A stretch of DNA of 64,000 nt from Ancylobacter gelatini (GTDB lineage Bacteria; Pseudomonadota; Alphaproteobacteria; Rhizobiales; Xanthobacteraceae). Made by a program: the position numbers and the translations under genes. The notes below the pieces were generated by a model, which saw nothing but the letters and a program-made list of their open reading frames with translations, searched no databases and had not been told where the DNA came from. Location: positions 338,144 through 402,143 of the forward strand of contig NZ_JAKVIL010000004.1 in the NCBI RefSeq assembly GCF_022601675.1. The letters are read 5' to 3'. Below are positions 36,968 through 44,662 of the stretch, piece by piece; the stretch's first letter is position 1; every line of letters starts with the position of its first letter.

Positions 36968-37435
36968 ATGGCGACGATCGACGTGGGCGCACCGGCTCCC
37001 GACTTCACCCTAACCGGCGATGACGGCCACCCCATCAGTCTTTCCGCGCAGGCCGGCCACAAGGTCGTGCTGTACTTCTACCCCAAGGCGGGAACCGAGG
37101 GCTGCACGCTGGAAGCACATGATTTCAACAGGTTACGTGACGAATTTGCGGCCGCCAACACCGTCGTGATCGGCATTTCCGCCGATCCTGACAAGGCGAT
37201 TGCCCGTTTTCGCACCAAGAACGGCCTCGCCTTCCCGCTCGCGGGCGATACCGAGCACAAAGTTCTGACCGCCTATGGCGTCTGGGCGGAAAAATCCATG
37301 TATGGCCGCAGCTTCTGGGGCGTGGTGCGCACCACGCTGCTGATCGATACCGACGGGCGCATCGCCCGAATCTGGCCAAAGGTGAAGGTCGCCGGCCATG
37401 CCGAAGAGGTGCTGGCCGCCGCGAAGGCGCTGTGA
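36968..37435 (+). CDS. bcp: Bcp/PrxQ-type peroxiredoxin with a single cysteine
   Basis: A 155-residue thiol peroxidase that reduces hydroperoxides. The peroxidatic Cys46 is in P-K-A-G-T-E-G-C-T-L-E-A-H; the position of the usual resolving cysteine (five residues on) is His51, and there is no other cysteine in the protein. It must therefore work as a one-Cys enzyme with an external thiol partner. G-A-P-A-P-D-F-T-L and Y-G-V-W-A-E-K-S-M-Y-G-R are standard. Start at ATG 36968 with AAAGGAAGGC before it. Confidence 0.92.
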   Translation: MATIDVGAPAPDFTLTGDDGHPISLSAQAGHKVVLYFYPKAGTEGCTLEAHDFNRLRDEFAAANTVVIGISADPDKAIARFRTKNGLAFPLAGDTEHKVLTAYGVWAEKSMYGRSFWGVVRTTLLIDTDGRIARIWPKVKVAGHAEEVLAAAKAL

Positions 37436-37461
37436 CCGGCGGCCGACTCACCTCGCCGCAG

Positions 37462-37506
37462 TCGTCATCCCGGGCGGCAGAAGGCCGCCCCGGGGGGTGA
37501 TGACGA
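37462..37506. repeat. REP-like palindrome between bcp and prfB
   Basis: GTCATC-CCGGGCGGC, a short loop, then GCCGCCCCGGGGGGT-GATGAC: an inverted repeat with the same GTCAT ends as the elements at 23788 and 26091. It separates the convergent genes bcp and prfB and may act as a terminator. Confidence 0.65.
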
Positions 37507-37526
37507 ACGGGACGCGCGCCCGGCCT

Positions 37527-38657
37527 TCAGTCCACGTCGTCGATGCTGGCCGGGCCGCCGCCATAGGCGCGCTGGGCCAGCGCCGCTTCCATGAAGGGAT
37601 CGAGGTCGCCGTCCAGCACTTCCTGCGGGGTGCCGGAGGTCACGCCGGTGCGCAGGTCCTTCACCAGCTGGTAGGGCTGAAGCACATAGGAGCGGATCTG
37701 GTGGCCCCAGCCGATATCGGTCTTGGCGGCCTGGTCAGCGGCGGCCTGCGCCTCGCGCTTCTTCAGCTCCATCTCGTAGAGTTTGGCCCGGAGCATTTCC
37801 CACGCCGTGGCGCGGTTCTTGTGCTGCGAGCGGTCGCCCTGCGCCACCACGGCGATGCCGGTGGGAATGTGGGTGAAGCGCACCGCCGATTCGGTCTTGT
37901 TGACGTGCTGGCCGCCGGCGCCGCCCGAGCGCATGGTGTCGATGCGCAGGTCGCTTTCCTTGATGTCGACCACGATGCGGTCGTCGATCACCGGATAGAC
38001 GTCGACGCTGGCGAAGGAGGTCTGGCGCCGCGCGTTCGAATCGAAGGGCGAAATCCGCACCAGCCGGTGCACGCCGCCCTCGGTCTTCAGCCAGCCATAG
38101 GCGTTGTGGCCCTTCACCAGAATGGTCGCGGATTTCAGCCCGGCGGTTTCGCCCGCGCTCTCCTCGATCAGCTCGACCTTGAAGCCGCGCCGCTCGGCCC
38201 AGCGCGTGTACATGCGCAGCAGCATCAATGCCCAGTCCTGGCTGTCGGTGCCGCCGGCGCCGGCATGGACTTCGAGGTAGCTGTCATTGGCATCGGCCTC
38301 GCCCGAGAGCAGAGCCTCGAGCTGGCGGCGGGCGACCTCGCCCTTGAGCTTGGCGAGCGCGCCGGCGGCCTCGGTGACGATGCTCTCATCGCCCTCCATC
38401 TCGCCGAGTTCGATCAGTTCCACATTGTCGTTGAGTTCGCGCTCGATGCGCTCCAGCGAATTGAGCCCGTCCTCCAGCGTGCCGCGCTCCTGCATCAGCT
38501 TCTGCGCGCGCTCGGGGTCGTTCCACAGGTTCGGGTCCTCGGCGAGCGCATTCAGCTCGGCAAGTCGGGCCTTGGAACGGTCGAAATCGATGTGCTGCCG
38601 CAACAGGCCGGCGGCTTCCCGGATTTCGTCGACGCTCGCGGCGAGCTCGGCGCGCAT
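37527..38657 (-). CDS. prfB: Peptide chain release factor 2
   Basis: A 376-residue RF2 that ends translation at UGA and UAA. The stop-codon reading tripeptide S-P-F is in R-I-S-P-F-D-S-N-A-R-R, and the catalytic G-G-Q is in S-G-G-A-G-G-Q-H-V-N-K-T-E-S-A-V-R. The frame runs unbroken from ATG 38657 through L-L-R-Q-H-I-D-F-D, the place where E. coli needs a +1 frameshift at a UGA, so the programmed frameshift is absent here. The gene is on the same strand as mrcA but separated from it by the lrp/gst pair. Confidence 0.96.
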   Translation of the reverse strand: MRAELAASVDEIREAAGLLRQHIDFDRSKARLAELNALAEDPNLWNDPERAQKLMQERGTLEDGLNSLERIERELNDNVELIELGEMEGDESIVTEAAGALAKLKGEVARRQLEALLSGEADANDSYLEVHAGAGGTDSQDWALMLLRMYTRWAERRGFKVELIEESAGETAGLKSATILVKGHNAYGWLKTEGGVHRLVRISPFDSNARRQTSFASVDVYPVIDDRIVVDIKESDLRIDTMRSGGAGGQHVNKTESAVRFTHIPTGIAVVAQGDRSQHKNRATAWEMLRAKLYEMELKKREAQAAADQAAKTDIGWGHQIRSYVLQPYQLVKDLRTGVTSGTPQEVLDGDLDPFMEAALAQRAYGGGPASIDDVD

Positions 38658-38746
38658 GATGGTCACTCTCGTCAAGGGAGGCAGAAGGCGGCGGAAAATA
38701 GAGAGGATGCGCCAAGCTGTAAACCGCCCTCCTGCGCGCGTCCCCC

Positions 38747-39259
38747 TCAGTCCGCCACGCCGCGCCCCCGGTTCAGCAGCGCGCGCGAGAGCGGCTTGCC
38801 CGCCTCGCTGCGCAGCACCACCGATGTGGTGACCATGCCGAACCGGCCGATGGAATCGACGATGGTTGCCAGATCCTCGGGGGCCGGCACGATCGCCTTG
38901 AGCACGAAGCAGTCGTCGCCCGTGACACGATGCACCTCGACGATGGCCGGCAGCGCCGCGAACGCCTTCAGGCAGGCCGATATGTGCTCATGCGCGGTCT
39001 TGAGCCGGATAATCGCCGTCATGCGCAGGCCCACCGCAGCGAGATTGATCCGCGCACCATAGCCCTCGATGACGCCGCGCTCCTCCAGCCGCTTCACCCG
39101 CTCGGAGACGGCGGGCTGGGAGAGCCCGATGCGGCGGCCAAGCTCGGAGAGCGGCATGCGCGCGTCCTGCTGCAGCGCGTCGAGAATGTCCAGGTCGCGG
39201 GCATCGAGCTCCGCCGGCGGGTGCCTGCGTGGAGAAAGTGGGATCTGCCTTGAATCCAT
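38747..39259 (-). CDS. Lrp/AsnC-family transcriptional regulator
   Basis: A 170-residue feast/famine regulator. The N-terminal helix-turn-helix begins L-D-A-R-D-L-D-I-L-D-A-L-Q-Q-D-A-R and continues L-S-E-L-G-R-R-I-G-L-S-Q-P-A-V-S-E-R-V-K-R-L; the C-terminal RAM/AsnC effector domain shows V-H-R-V-T-G-D-D-C-F-V-L-K. ATG 39259 lies in a frame that extends much further upstream as antisense. It is divergent from the glutathione transferase gene, 87 bases apart, a common layout for an Lrp protein and its target. Confidence 0.92.
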   Translation of the reverse strand: MDSRQIPLSPRRHPPAELDARDLDILDALQQDARMPLSELGRRIGLSQPAVSERVKRLEERGVIEGYGARINLAAVGLRMTAIIRLKTAHEHISACLKAFAALPAIVEVHRVTGDDCFVLKAIVPAPEDLATIVDSIGRFGMVTTSVVLRSEAGKPLSRALLNRGRGVAD

Positions 39260-39346
39260 CGCCGGAAACCTCAAAACGCCGATGATCCACCATGTCACGC
39301 ACCGACCGGCTTTGTCATGCTGGCCGCCCAAGCAACGGAGACGACA

Positions 39347-39967
39347 ATGCGCCTGATCGGCATGCTCGATTCGCCCTATGTCCGCCGCGTGGCGGTGTCG
39401 ATGAAGCTCATGGGGCTGCCGTTCCACCATGAGCCTGTGTCGGTGTTCCGCCATTTCGACGGCTTCGCCGCCATCAACCCGGTGGTGAAGGCGCCGAGCC
39501 TGGTCACCGATGACGGGGTGGTGCTGATGGATTCGACGCTGATCCTCGAATTCGTCGAACGTCTCGCGCCGGAAACGCAGCGGCTCACGCCGCCCGACAT
39601 CGCCGCCCTCGCCCGCAACCAGCGCCTCACCGGGCTTGCGCTCGCCGCCTGCGAGAAGACGGTGCAGATTGTCTACGAGCACGAGCTGCGCCCCTCGGAA
39701 AAGCGCCACGCGCCGTGGCTTGAGCGCGTCGAGGGCCAGTTGCGCGCCGCCTACGCGCTGCTGGAGGCCGAGACCGGCGAGGGGTGGCTGGTGGACGAGC
39801 GGGTGAGGCAGGCCGATGTCAGCGCGGCCGTGGCCTTCAGCTTCACCCGCTTCATCCTGCCGGAGGAGACGCTGGCGCGGATCGGCTTCGACGCGCTGGA
39901 AAGGCTCTCCGCGCTCACCGCACGGGCCGAAGCGCTGCCGGAATTCCGGTCGACGCCGATGGAGTAA
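39347..39967 (+). CDS. Glutathione S-transferase family protein
   Basis: A 206-residue GST. N-terminal thioredoxin-like half: M-R-L-I-G-M-L-D-S-P-Y-V-R-R-V-A-V-S-M with Ser as probable catalytic residue, cis-proline region V-V-K-A-P-S-L-V, and D-S-T-L-I-L-E-F for glutathione binding. The helical C-terminal half has the buried aspartate in Q-A-D-V-S-A-A-V-A. GGAG precedes the ATG at 39347. Substrate unknown; probably regulated by the divergent Lrp-family protein. Confidence 0.88.
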   Translation: MRLIGMLDSPYVRRVAVSMKLMGLPFHHEPVSVFRHFDGFAAINPVVKAPSLVTDDGVVLMDSTLILEFVERLAPETQRLTPPDIAALARNQRLTGLALAACEKTVQIVYEHELRPSEKRHAPWLERVEGQLRAAYALLEAETGEGWLVDERVRQADVSAAVAFSFTRFILPEETLARIGFDALERLSALTARAEALPEFRSTPME

Positions 39968-39993
39968 CCGAGCACCCGCATGGACCGAAAGAA

Positions 39994-40019
39994 AATGGCC
40001 GGGATCGCTCCCGGCCATT
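39994..40019. terminator. Terminator hairpin between gst and mrcA
   Basis: Eleven-base arms AATGGCCGGGA / TCCCGGCCATT with a four-base loop, between two convergent genes; preceded by an A-run on the left, which favours the minus-strand (mrcA) direction. Confidence 0.65.
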
Positions 40020-40049
40020 CGCATCTCGTTTTCCGGTCGATCTGGCGCG

Positions 40050-42488
40050 TCAGTACAGCCCGCCGGTCCCGCTGGTTCCGATGGCGCGATCGGCCTCGGG
40101 CGAGACGCCGATCGGGCGGCCGGTGGAATCGGTGGCGCCGATCACCGAATAATTGTCCGGCGGGGCGGTGCCCGGCTTGAACGCTTCGAGGATCGAATTC
40201 TCACCGGACCCGGCACGCAGGCCGGTCTTGGGGTTGATGCGGATCAGCTTGATGCCGGGCGGCACGCGGAACGGCACGGCCGGCCGGTCCGCCAGCGCCA
40301 CCTTCATGAAGTCGCGCACCACCGGAGCGGCGAGCAGGCCGCCGGTCGAACCCTTGCCCATTGGCTTGGGTGTGTCGAAGCCCAGATAGACGGCGACCAC
40401 CATGTCGGGACTGAAGCCAACGAACCAGGCGTCCTTTTCCTCGTTGGTGGTGCCGGTCTTGCCGGCGATGGGCTTGCCCAGTTCCTTGAGCGCCGTGCCG
40501 GTGCCGCGCTGGACCACGCCTTCCATCATCGAGGTGAGCTGATAGGCGGTCATCGGGTCGAGCGCCTGCTCGCGGCGGTCGATCAGCGTCGGCTCGGGCT
40601 GGTCGCTCCACTTGTCGGCATCGCAGCCGCGGCATTCGCGCTCGTCGTGGCGGTAGATGGTCTTGCCGTAGCGGTCCTGGATGCGGTCGATCAGCGTCGG
40701 CTTGATGCGCTTGCCGCCATTGGCGAACATCGAATAGCCGCCGGCCATGCGCATGGCGGTGGTTTCGCCCGCGCCGAGCGACATGGAGAGCACCGGCAGC
40801 AGATTGTCGGAAATGCCGAAGCGCTTGGCGTATTCCACGATGGTCGGCATGCCGAGATCATTGGCGAGCCGGACGGTCATGACGTTTCGCGACTGTTCGA
40901 GACCGAATCGCAGCGTCTGCGGGCCGTAGAACTTGCCGGAATAGTTTTCCGGCCGCCACGTGGCCTGCCCGGCCTGGCTGAGTTCGAACGGCGCGTCCAT
41001 GATCACGCTGGAGGGGGTGTAGCCATTGTCGATGGCCGAGGCATAGACAAACGGCTTGAAGGACGAACCGGGCTGGCGCATCGCCTGGGTGGCGCGGTTG
41101 AACTGGCTCTCGTCGAAGGAGAAGCCGCCGACCAGCGCCAGCACGCGGCCAGTCCACGGGTCCATCGCCACCAGCGCGCCCTCGATCTGGGGCTGCTGGC
41201 GCAGGCGCCACTGGCCGTCCTTGCCGTCGACTTCCTCGACATAGACCACGTCGCCGGGCTTCAGCACCGCCGCCACGCCGCCCTTCTTGCCGCGCAGGGC
41301 CCATTTGACGCCGTCCGGCGTGATGATGCCGACATCGCGCTGCGCGGAGAGCGTGCCGGAACGGTCGCGCTGCGGCTGCAGGCCGATACGAGCGGAATCG
41401 GCGCTGGCCTCCAGCACCACGGCAAGCCGCCAGGGAATATCGGTGAAGGCGCGGACATCGGCGAGGCGCGCGCCCCAGTCGCCGGCGGTGTCGATCCGGG
41501 TCACCGGGCCGCGCCAGCCGCGCTGTTCGTCATAGCGGGTCAGCCCGTCGAGCAGCGCCTTCTTGGCGGCGAGCTGGAGCTTGGGATTGAGCGTGGTGCG
41601 CACCGAGAGGCCGCCGCCATACAGCTTGTCCTCGCCATAGCGCTCGAAGATCTCGCGGCGGACTTCCTCGGCGAAATATTCCGCCGAGAAGATGTGCGCG
41701 CCGGTCGGCCGCACGGTGACGGCGAGGTCGGTCGCCTTGGCGTCGTCGGCTTCCTTCTGGGTGATGTAGCCGTTCTCGGCCATGCGATCGATGACCCAGT
41801 TGCGGCGCTCGACGGCGGCTTCGTGGCGGCGGAACGGGTGGTAGTTGTTCGGGCCCTTGGGCAAGGCGGCGAGATAGGCGGCCTCGGCGATGGACAGCTC
41901 GGCAACCGACTTGTCGAAATAGAGCAGCGAGGCGGCGGCCACGCCATAGGAGCCGATGCCGAGATAGATCTCGTTGAGATAGAGTTCGAGGATCTTGTCC
42001 TTGGAATAGGCGCGCTCCATGCGCAAAGCGAGCAGCGCTTCCTTGATCTTGCGATCGATCGAGACCTCGTTGGTCAGAAGGAAGTTCTTCGCCACCTGCT
42101 GCGTGATGGTGGAGGCGCCCTGCGGGCGGCGGCCGGAGCCGTAATTCTGCGCGAAGGCATAGGCGGCGCGGCCGATGCCGGTGATGTCGATGCCGCCGTG
42201 GGAATAGAAGTTCTTGTCTTCGGCCGCGAGGAAGGCGTCGATCACGCGCTTGGGGATGCTCTGGATCGGCAGATAGAGCCGGCGCTCCTTGGCATATTCG
42301 GCCAGCAGCGACCCGTCGGTGGCGTGGATGCGCGTCATCACCGGCGGTTCGTAATTCTGGAGCTGGGAATAATCGGGCAGGTCCTGCGAGAACTTCCAGA
42401 CGAAGTACCCGGCCACCGCTCCACCAACGACGAACAGAATCGTGCCCAGGGCAAACACAAAACCCAGAAAACGCAGAAGCAGCCGCAT
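40050..42488 (-). CDS. mrcA: Penicillin-binding protein 1A (bifunctional transglycosylase/transpeptidase)
   Basis: An 812-residue peptidoglycan synthase anchored by one N-terminal helix (F-A-L-G-T-I-L-F-V-V-G-G-A-V-A-G-Y-F). The glycosyltransferase domain has the catalytic E-D-K-N-F-Y-S-H-G-G-I-D and G-A-S-T-I-T-Q-Q. An OB-fold insert follows. The transpeptidase has the S-x-x-K nucleophile in P-G-S-S-F-K-P-F, S-R-N in E-Q-S-R-N-V-M, and K-T-G in I-A-G-K-T-G-T-T-N-E. Start ATG 42488. Downstream of amiC on the same strand, 130 bases apart. Confidence 0.96.
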   Translation of the reverse strand: MRLLLRFLGFVFALGTILFVVGGAVAGYFVWKFSQDLPDYSQLQNYEPPVMTRIHATDGSLLAEYAKERRLYLPIQSIPKRVIDAFLAAEDKNFYSHGGIDITGIGRAAYAFAQNYGSGRRPQGASTITQQVAKNFLLTNEVSIDRKIKEALLALRMERAYSKDKILELYLNEIYLGIGSYGVAAASLLYFDKSVAELSIAEAAYLAALPKGPNNYHPFRRHEAAVERRNWVIDRMAENGYITQKEADDAKATDLAVTVRPTGAHIFSAEYFAEEVRREIFERYGEDKLYGGGLSVRTTLNPKLQLAAKKALLDGLTRYDEQRGWRGPVTRIDTAGDWGARLADVRAFTDIPWRLAVVLEASADSARIGLQPQRDRSGTLSAQRDVGIITPDGVKWALRGKKGGVAAVLKPGDVVYVEEVDGKDGQWRLRQQPQIEGALVAMDPWTGRVLALVGGFSFDESQFNRATQAMRQPGSSFKPFVYASAIDNGYTPSSVIMDAPFELSQAGQATWRPENYSGKFYGPQTLRFGLEQSRNVMTVRLANDLGMPTIVEYAKRFGISDNLLPVLSMSLGAGETTAMRMAGGYSMFANGGKRIKPTLIDRIQDRYGKTIYRHDERECRGCDADKWSDQPEPTLIDRREQALDPMTAYQLTSMMEGVVQRGTGTALKELGKPIAGKTGTTNEEKDAWFVGFSPDMVVAVYLGFDTPKPMGKGSTGGLLAAPVVRDFMKVALADRPAVPFRVPPGIKLIRINPKTGLRAGSGENSILEAFKPGTAPPDNYSVIGATDSTGRPIGVSPEADRAIGTSGTGGLY

Positions 42489-42617
42489 CCGGCCTTGCCC
42501 TCTCGAATTGCCGGCGTGGGCCGCTTCGCCCGACGCGCTATTTTCTCGTTATTCGCCCAAGGGCACCGTGTGCGGGGCAACTATGGCCACATCGCGACCA
42601 GCAAGGCCAGTCGCGAG

Positions 42618-43910
42618 CTAAGGCAGGCCGGTCGTAGGCGCCATTGCCGCAGGCGTCGCCACCGGCGCCGATTCCAGCGGCTTCTGCGCCGCGAAATAGG
42701 CCTCGATCGCGGCAACCATCGCCGTGGTCACCTTAGCCTGCCAGTCCTCCGATGTCATGAGTTCGAGGTCGCGTCTGCTGGAAAGATAGCCGAGCTCGAA
42801 CAGCACGGAGGGCACGTCGGGCGCCTTCAAAACCTTGAAGCCCGCCGATTTCAGCGGCGATTTATGCATGCGCGCCGCCTCCCCCACATTGCCGGCCAGC
42901 GTGCGGGCGAAATGGGCGGAGAAATTGCGGGTCTCGCGCTGGGCGAGGTCGAACAGGATACCCGCCACATCCGCCGGCTCCTCGGAAAGGTCGAGCCCGG
43001 CGATCATGTCGGCCTTGTTCTCCGAATCGGCGAGGCGCTGCGCCTCGGCGTCGGAGGCGCGGTCGGAGAGCGTGTAGATGGTGGCCCCGCGCACGTCGCC
43101 GTCGCGCGAGCCCAGCGAATCGGCATGCAGCGAGATGAAAAGCCGCGCCCCGTGCTGCTGGGCGGTGCGCACCCGCTGGCCGAGCGCGACATAGGTGTCG
43201 TCCTCGCGGGTCATCAGCGGGCGGTAGCGGCCGGTCTCGTTCAGCTTGTCGCGCAGCAGCATCGCGATCTTGAGCACGAGCTCCTTCTCGGTGACGCCCA
43301 TGGCCGGGTTCACCGCGCCCGAATCGATGCCGCCATGCCCGGGATCGATCACGATCACCGGGCGCGGATCGCCGGCGCTGATGATCACCGGGGCGGCATC
43401 GACGGCCTGCGGAACCTGCCGCACCGGGGCGGCGACGGTCTTGAGGAAGCTGACGCGATCGGTCTTCACCAGGTCGATCACCAGTCGCGCCGGCTGCCCG
43501 TCCATCGGCTCCAGCACGAAGGCCTTGTCGATAGTGACCGGCGCGTTGAGATCCATCACGATGCGCGCCTTGCCCGGAGCGAACAGGCCGAAGCGATAGG
43601 CCGAAACCAGTCCCCGCCCGTCCTGGCCCGCCGACGACGGCAGGCTGAAGATGGTGTCGGGCACATCGACCACCACACGATAGGGATCGGCCAGTGTGAA
43701 GGCGCCGAGCGGCACCGAGCGGGACAGGTCCATGACGAGGCGCGTGCGCTCGGAATCACCGGCCAGCCGGGCATCGGTGGCGACCGCGGGTCCGTCGGCA
43801 GCCTGCACGGAACCGGGCGCCGCCAGCGCAAGCGACAGGACAAGGCCCGCCACCGCCGCGCAGAAGCCTGCATGCACCGTCGCCCTGCGCCAACCCTCGC
43901 GCCACATCAT
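42618..43910 (-). CDS. amiC: N-acetylmuramoyl-L-alanine amidase with AMIN domain
   Basis: A 430-residue periplasmic amidase that cleaves septal peptidoglycan for daughter-cell separation. A signal peptide covers about residues 12-37 (V-A-G-L-V-L-S-L-A-L-A-A). The AMIN domain follows (D-L-S-R-S-V-P-L-G-A-F-T-L, V-V-V-D-V-P-D-T) and targets the protein to the septum. The amidase_3 domain has the zinc ligands in V-I-D-P-G-H-G-G-I-D-S-G, S-L-H-A-D-S and V-L-F-E-L-G-Y-L-S. Starts at ATGATG, 43910. A CtrA-type box lies about 70-85 bases upstream. Confidence 0.95.
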   Translation of the reverse strand: MMWREGWRRATVHAGFCAAVAGLVLSLALAAPGSVQAADGPAVATDARLAGDSERTRLVMDLSRSVPLGAFTLADPYRVVVDVPDTIFSLPSSAGQDGRGLVSAYRFGLFAPGKARIVMDLNAPVTIDKAFVLEPMDGQPARLVIDLVKTDRVSFLKTVAAPVRQVPQAVDAAPVIISAGDPRPVIVIDPGHGGIDSGAVNPAMGVTEKELVLKIAMLLRDKLNETGRYRPLMTREDDTYVALGQRVRTAQQHGARLFISLHADSLGSRDGDVRGATIYTLSDRASDAEAQRLADSENKADMIAGLDLSEEPADVAGILFDLAQRETRNFSAHFARTLAGNVGEAARMHKSPLKSAGFKVLKAPDVPSVLFELGYLSSRRDLELMTSEDWQAKVTTAMVAAIEAYFAAQKPLESAPVATPAAMAPTTGLP

Positions 43911-44662
43911 TGTCAGGACAGAGCCTCCCGCGCGTTGACCGCACTGTGTCTCCCTATCTAACCGATTAGAAAGCGCGGGTTAACCGGCCGTTAACCCGCA
44001 AAACGCGCCGCGCGCCGCGACGTGGCCGCCGCGCAACGCCGCCCGCAGACCAATCGCACGCGATCCTTGCCAAATCGGCACGCATGCCGCTATTAAGGGC
44101 ATGCATATGGTTCGAATTCCGGGTCGCTCGCTTGGTGTCCGGCTTTCGCTCCCCGACGGCGCGGGGCGGCCCAGCGATGGAGCGGCCCGACATCCAGCCC
44201 CGACCAAGCCCGAAGTGCCGGGCGCGTGGCGTGCGCATGTGGAGGCCCGGACCCATGGAGGTTCTGGTCGGCCCGCCGAGGAGAGCGAGACTGCCGACGC
44301 CGTTTCCGAGCCTTCGGGCGCAGTTCCGACGCTTGCCCCGCATCTTGCGGGCGCGCCGCGCTTCATCGCAGCCATAAGCCAGAGCCGGACCTGTCACATG
44401 GGTCGCGGTTCCCTAGTGTTCGGTCGAGGTATGGACGGCAGCAAACGATGACGCGTCAGCCGGCAGGTGCAGATCAGGTGCGAGGCGGATTTTCCCGCCC
44501 TGCGCGCGATCGCCGCGCCGTGGCGCCGACAGCGCGTTTGCGCCCCGCATGCGAGGCGCTCCGCCCCCCTGGCCCGTTTTCCATCACCGCCTACAGGCAC
44601 GGCCCCAGCCGTCCGGCTCCGACAACGGAGCGGATGCCGCCGTGCGCGCAGATGAGAGTTCA
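43911..44662. other. Divergent amiC/rne regulatory region and long rne leader
   Basis: A 752-base gap. The first 90 bases hold the amiC promoter region with a CtrA-type palindrome. The remaining 650 or so bases before rne contain short open frames (for example 44101-44451 plus) with no recognisable protein, and several GC-rich self-complementary stretches. A long 5' leader used for RNase E autoregulation would fit, but no conserved RNA element was recognised. Confidence 0.6.
43975..43999. promoter_or_regulatory. Candidate CtrA box in a 25-base palindrome
   Basis: TTAA (43980-43983), seven bases, TTAAC (43991-43995): an exact match to the CtrA consensus TTAA-N7-TTAAC. It is embedded in a palindrome with ten-base arms GCGGGTTAAC / GTTAACCCGC. 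It would overlap the -35 region of amiC, typical for CtrA-controlled promoters; rne lies on the other side. Confidence 0.65.

Noticed and set aside
38580..38657. Possible programmed +1 frameshift in prfB
   Set aside because: The frame is continuous through the site and there is no in-frame UGA.
37398..39062. Plus-strand frame of 554 codons over prfB
   Set aside because: Opposite a confident prfB; no recognisable domain.
39816..43961. Plus-strand open frame of 1,381 codons opposite mrcA and amiC
   Set aside because: It mirrors two clear minus-strand genes; its residues (His/Arg/Gly/Ala-rich, no domain) are what GC-rich antisense frames give.
44101..44451. Plus-strand frame of 116 codons in the rne leader
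   Set aside because: No homology recalled, no good ribosome site, Pro/Gly/Arg-rich as expected by chance; kept only as a note in the leader entry.
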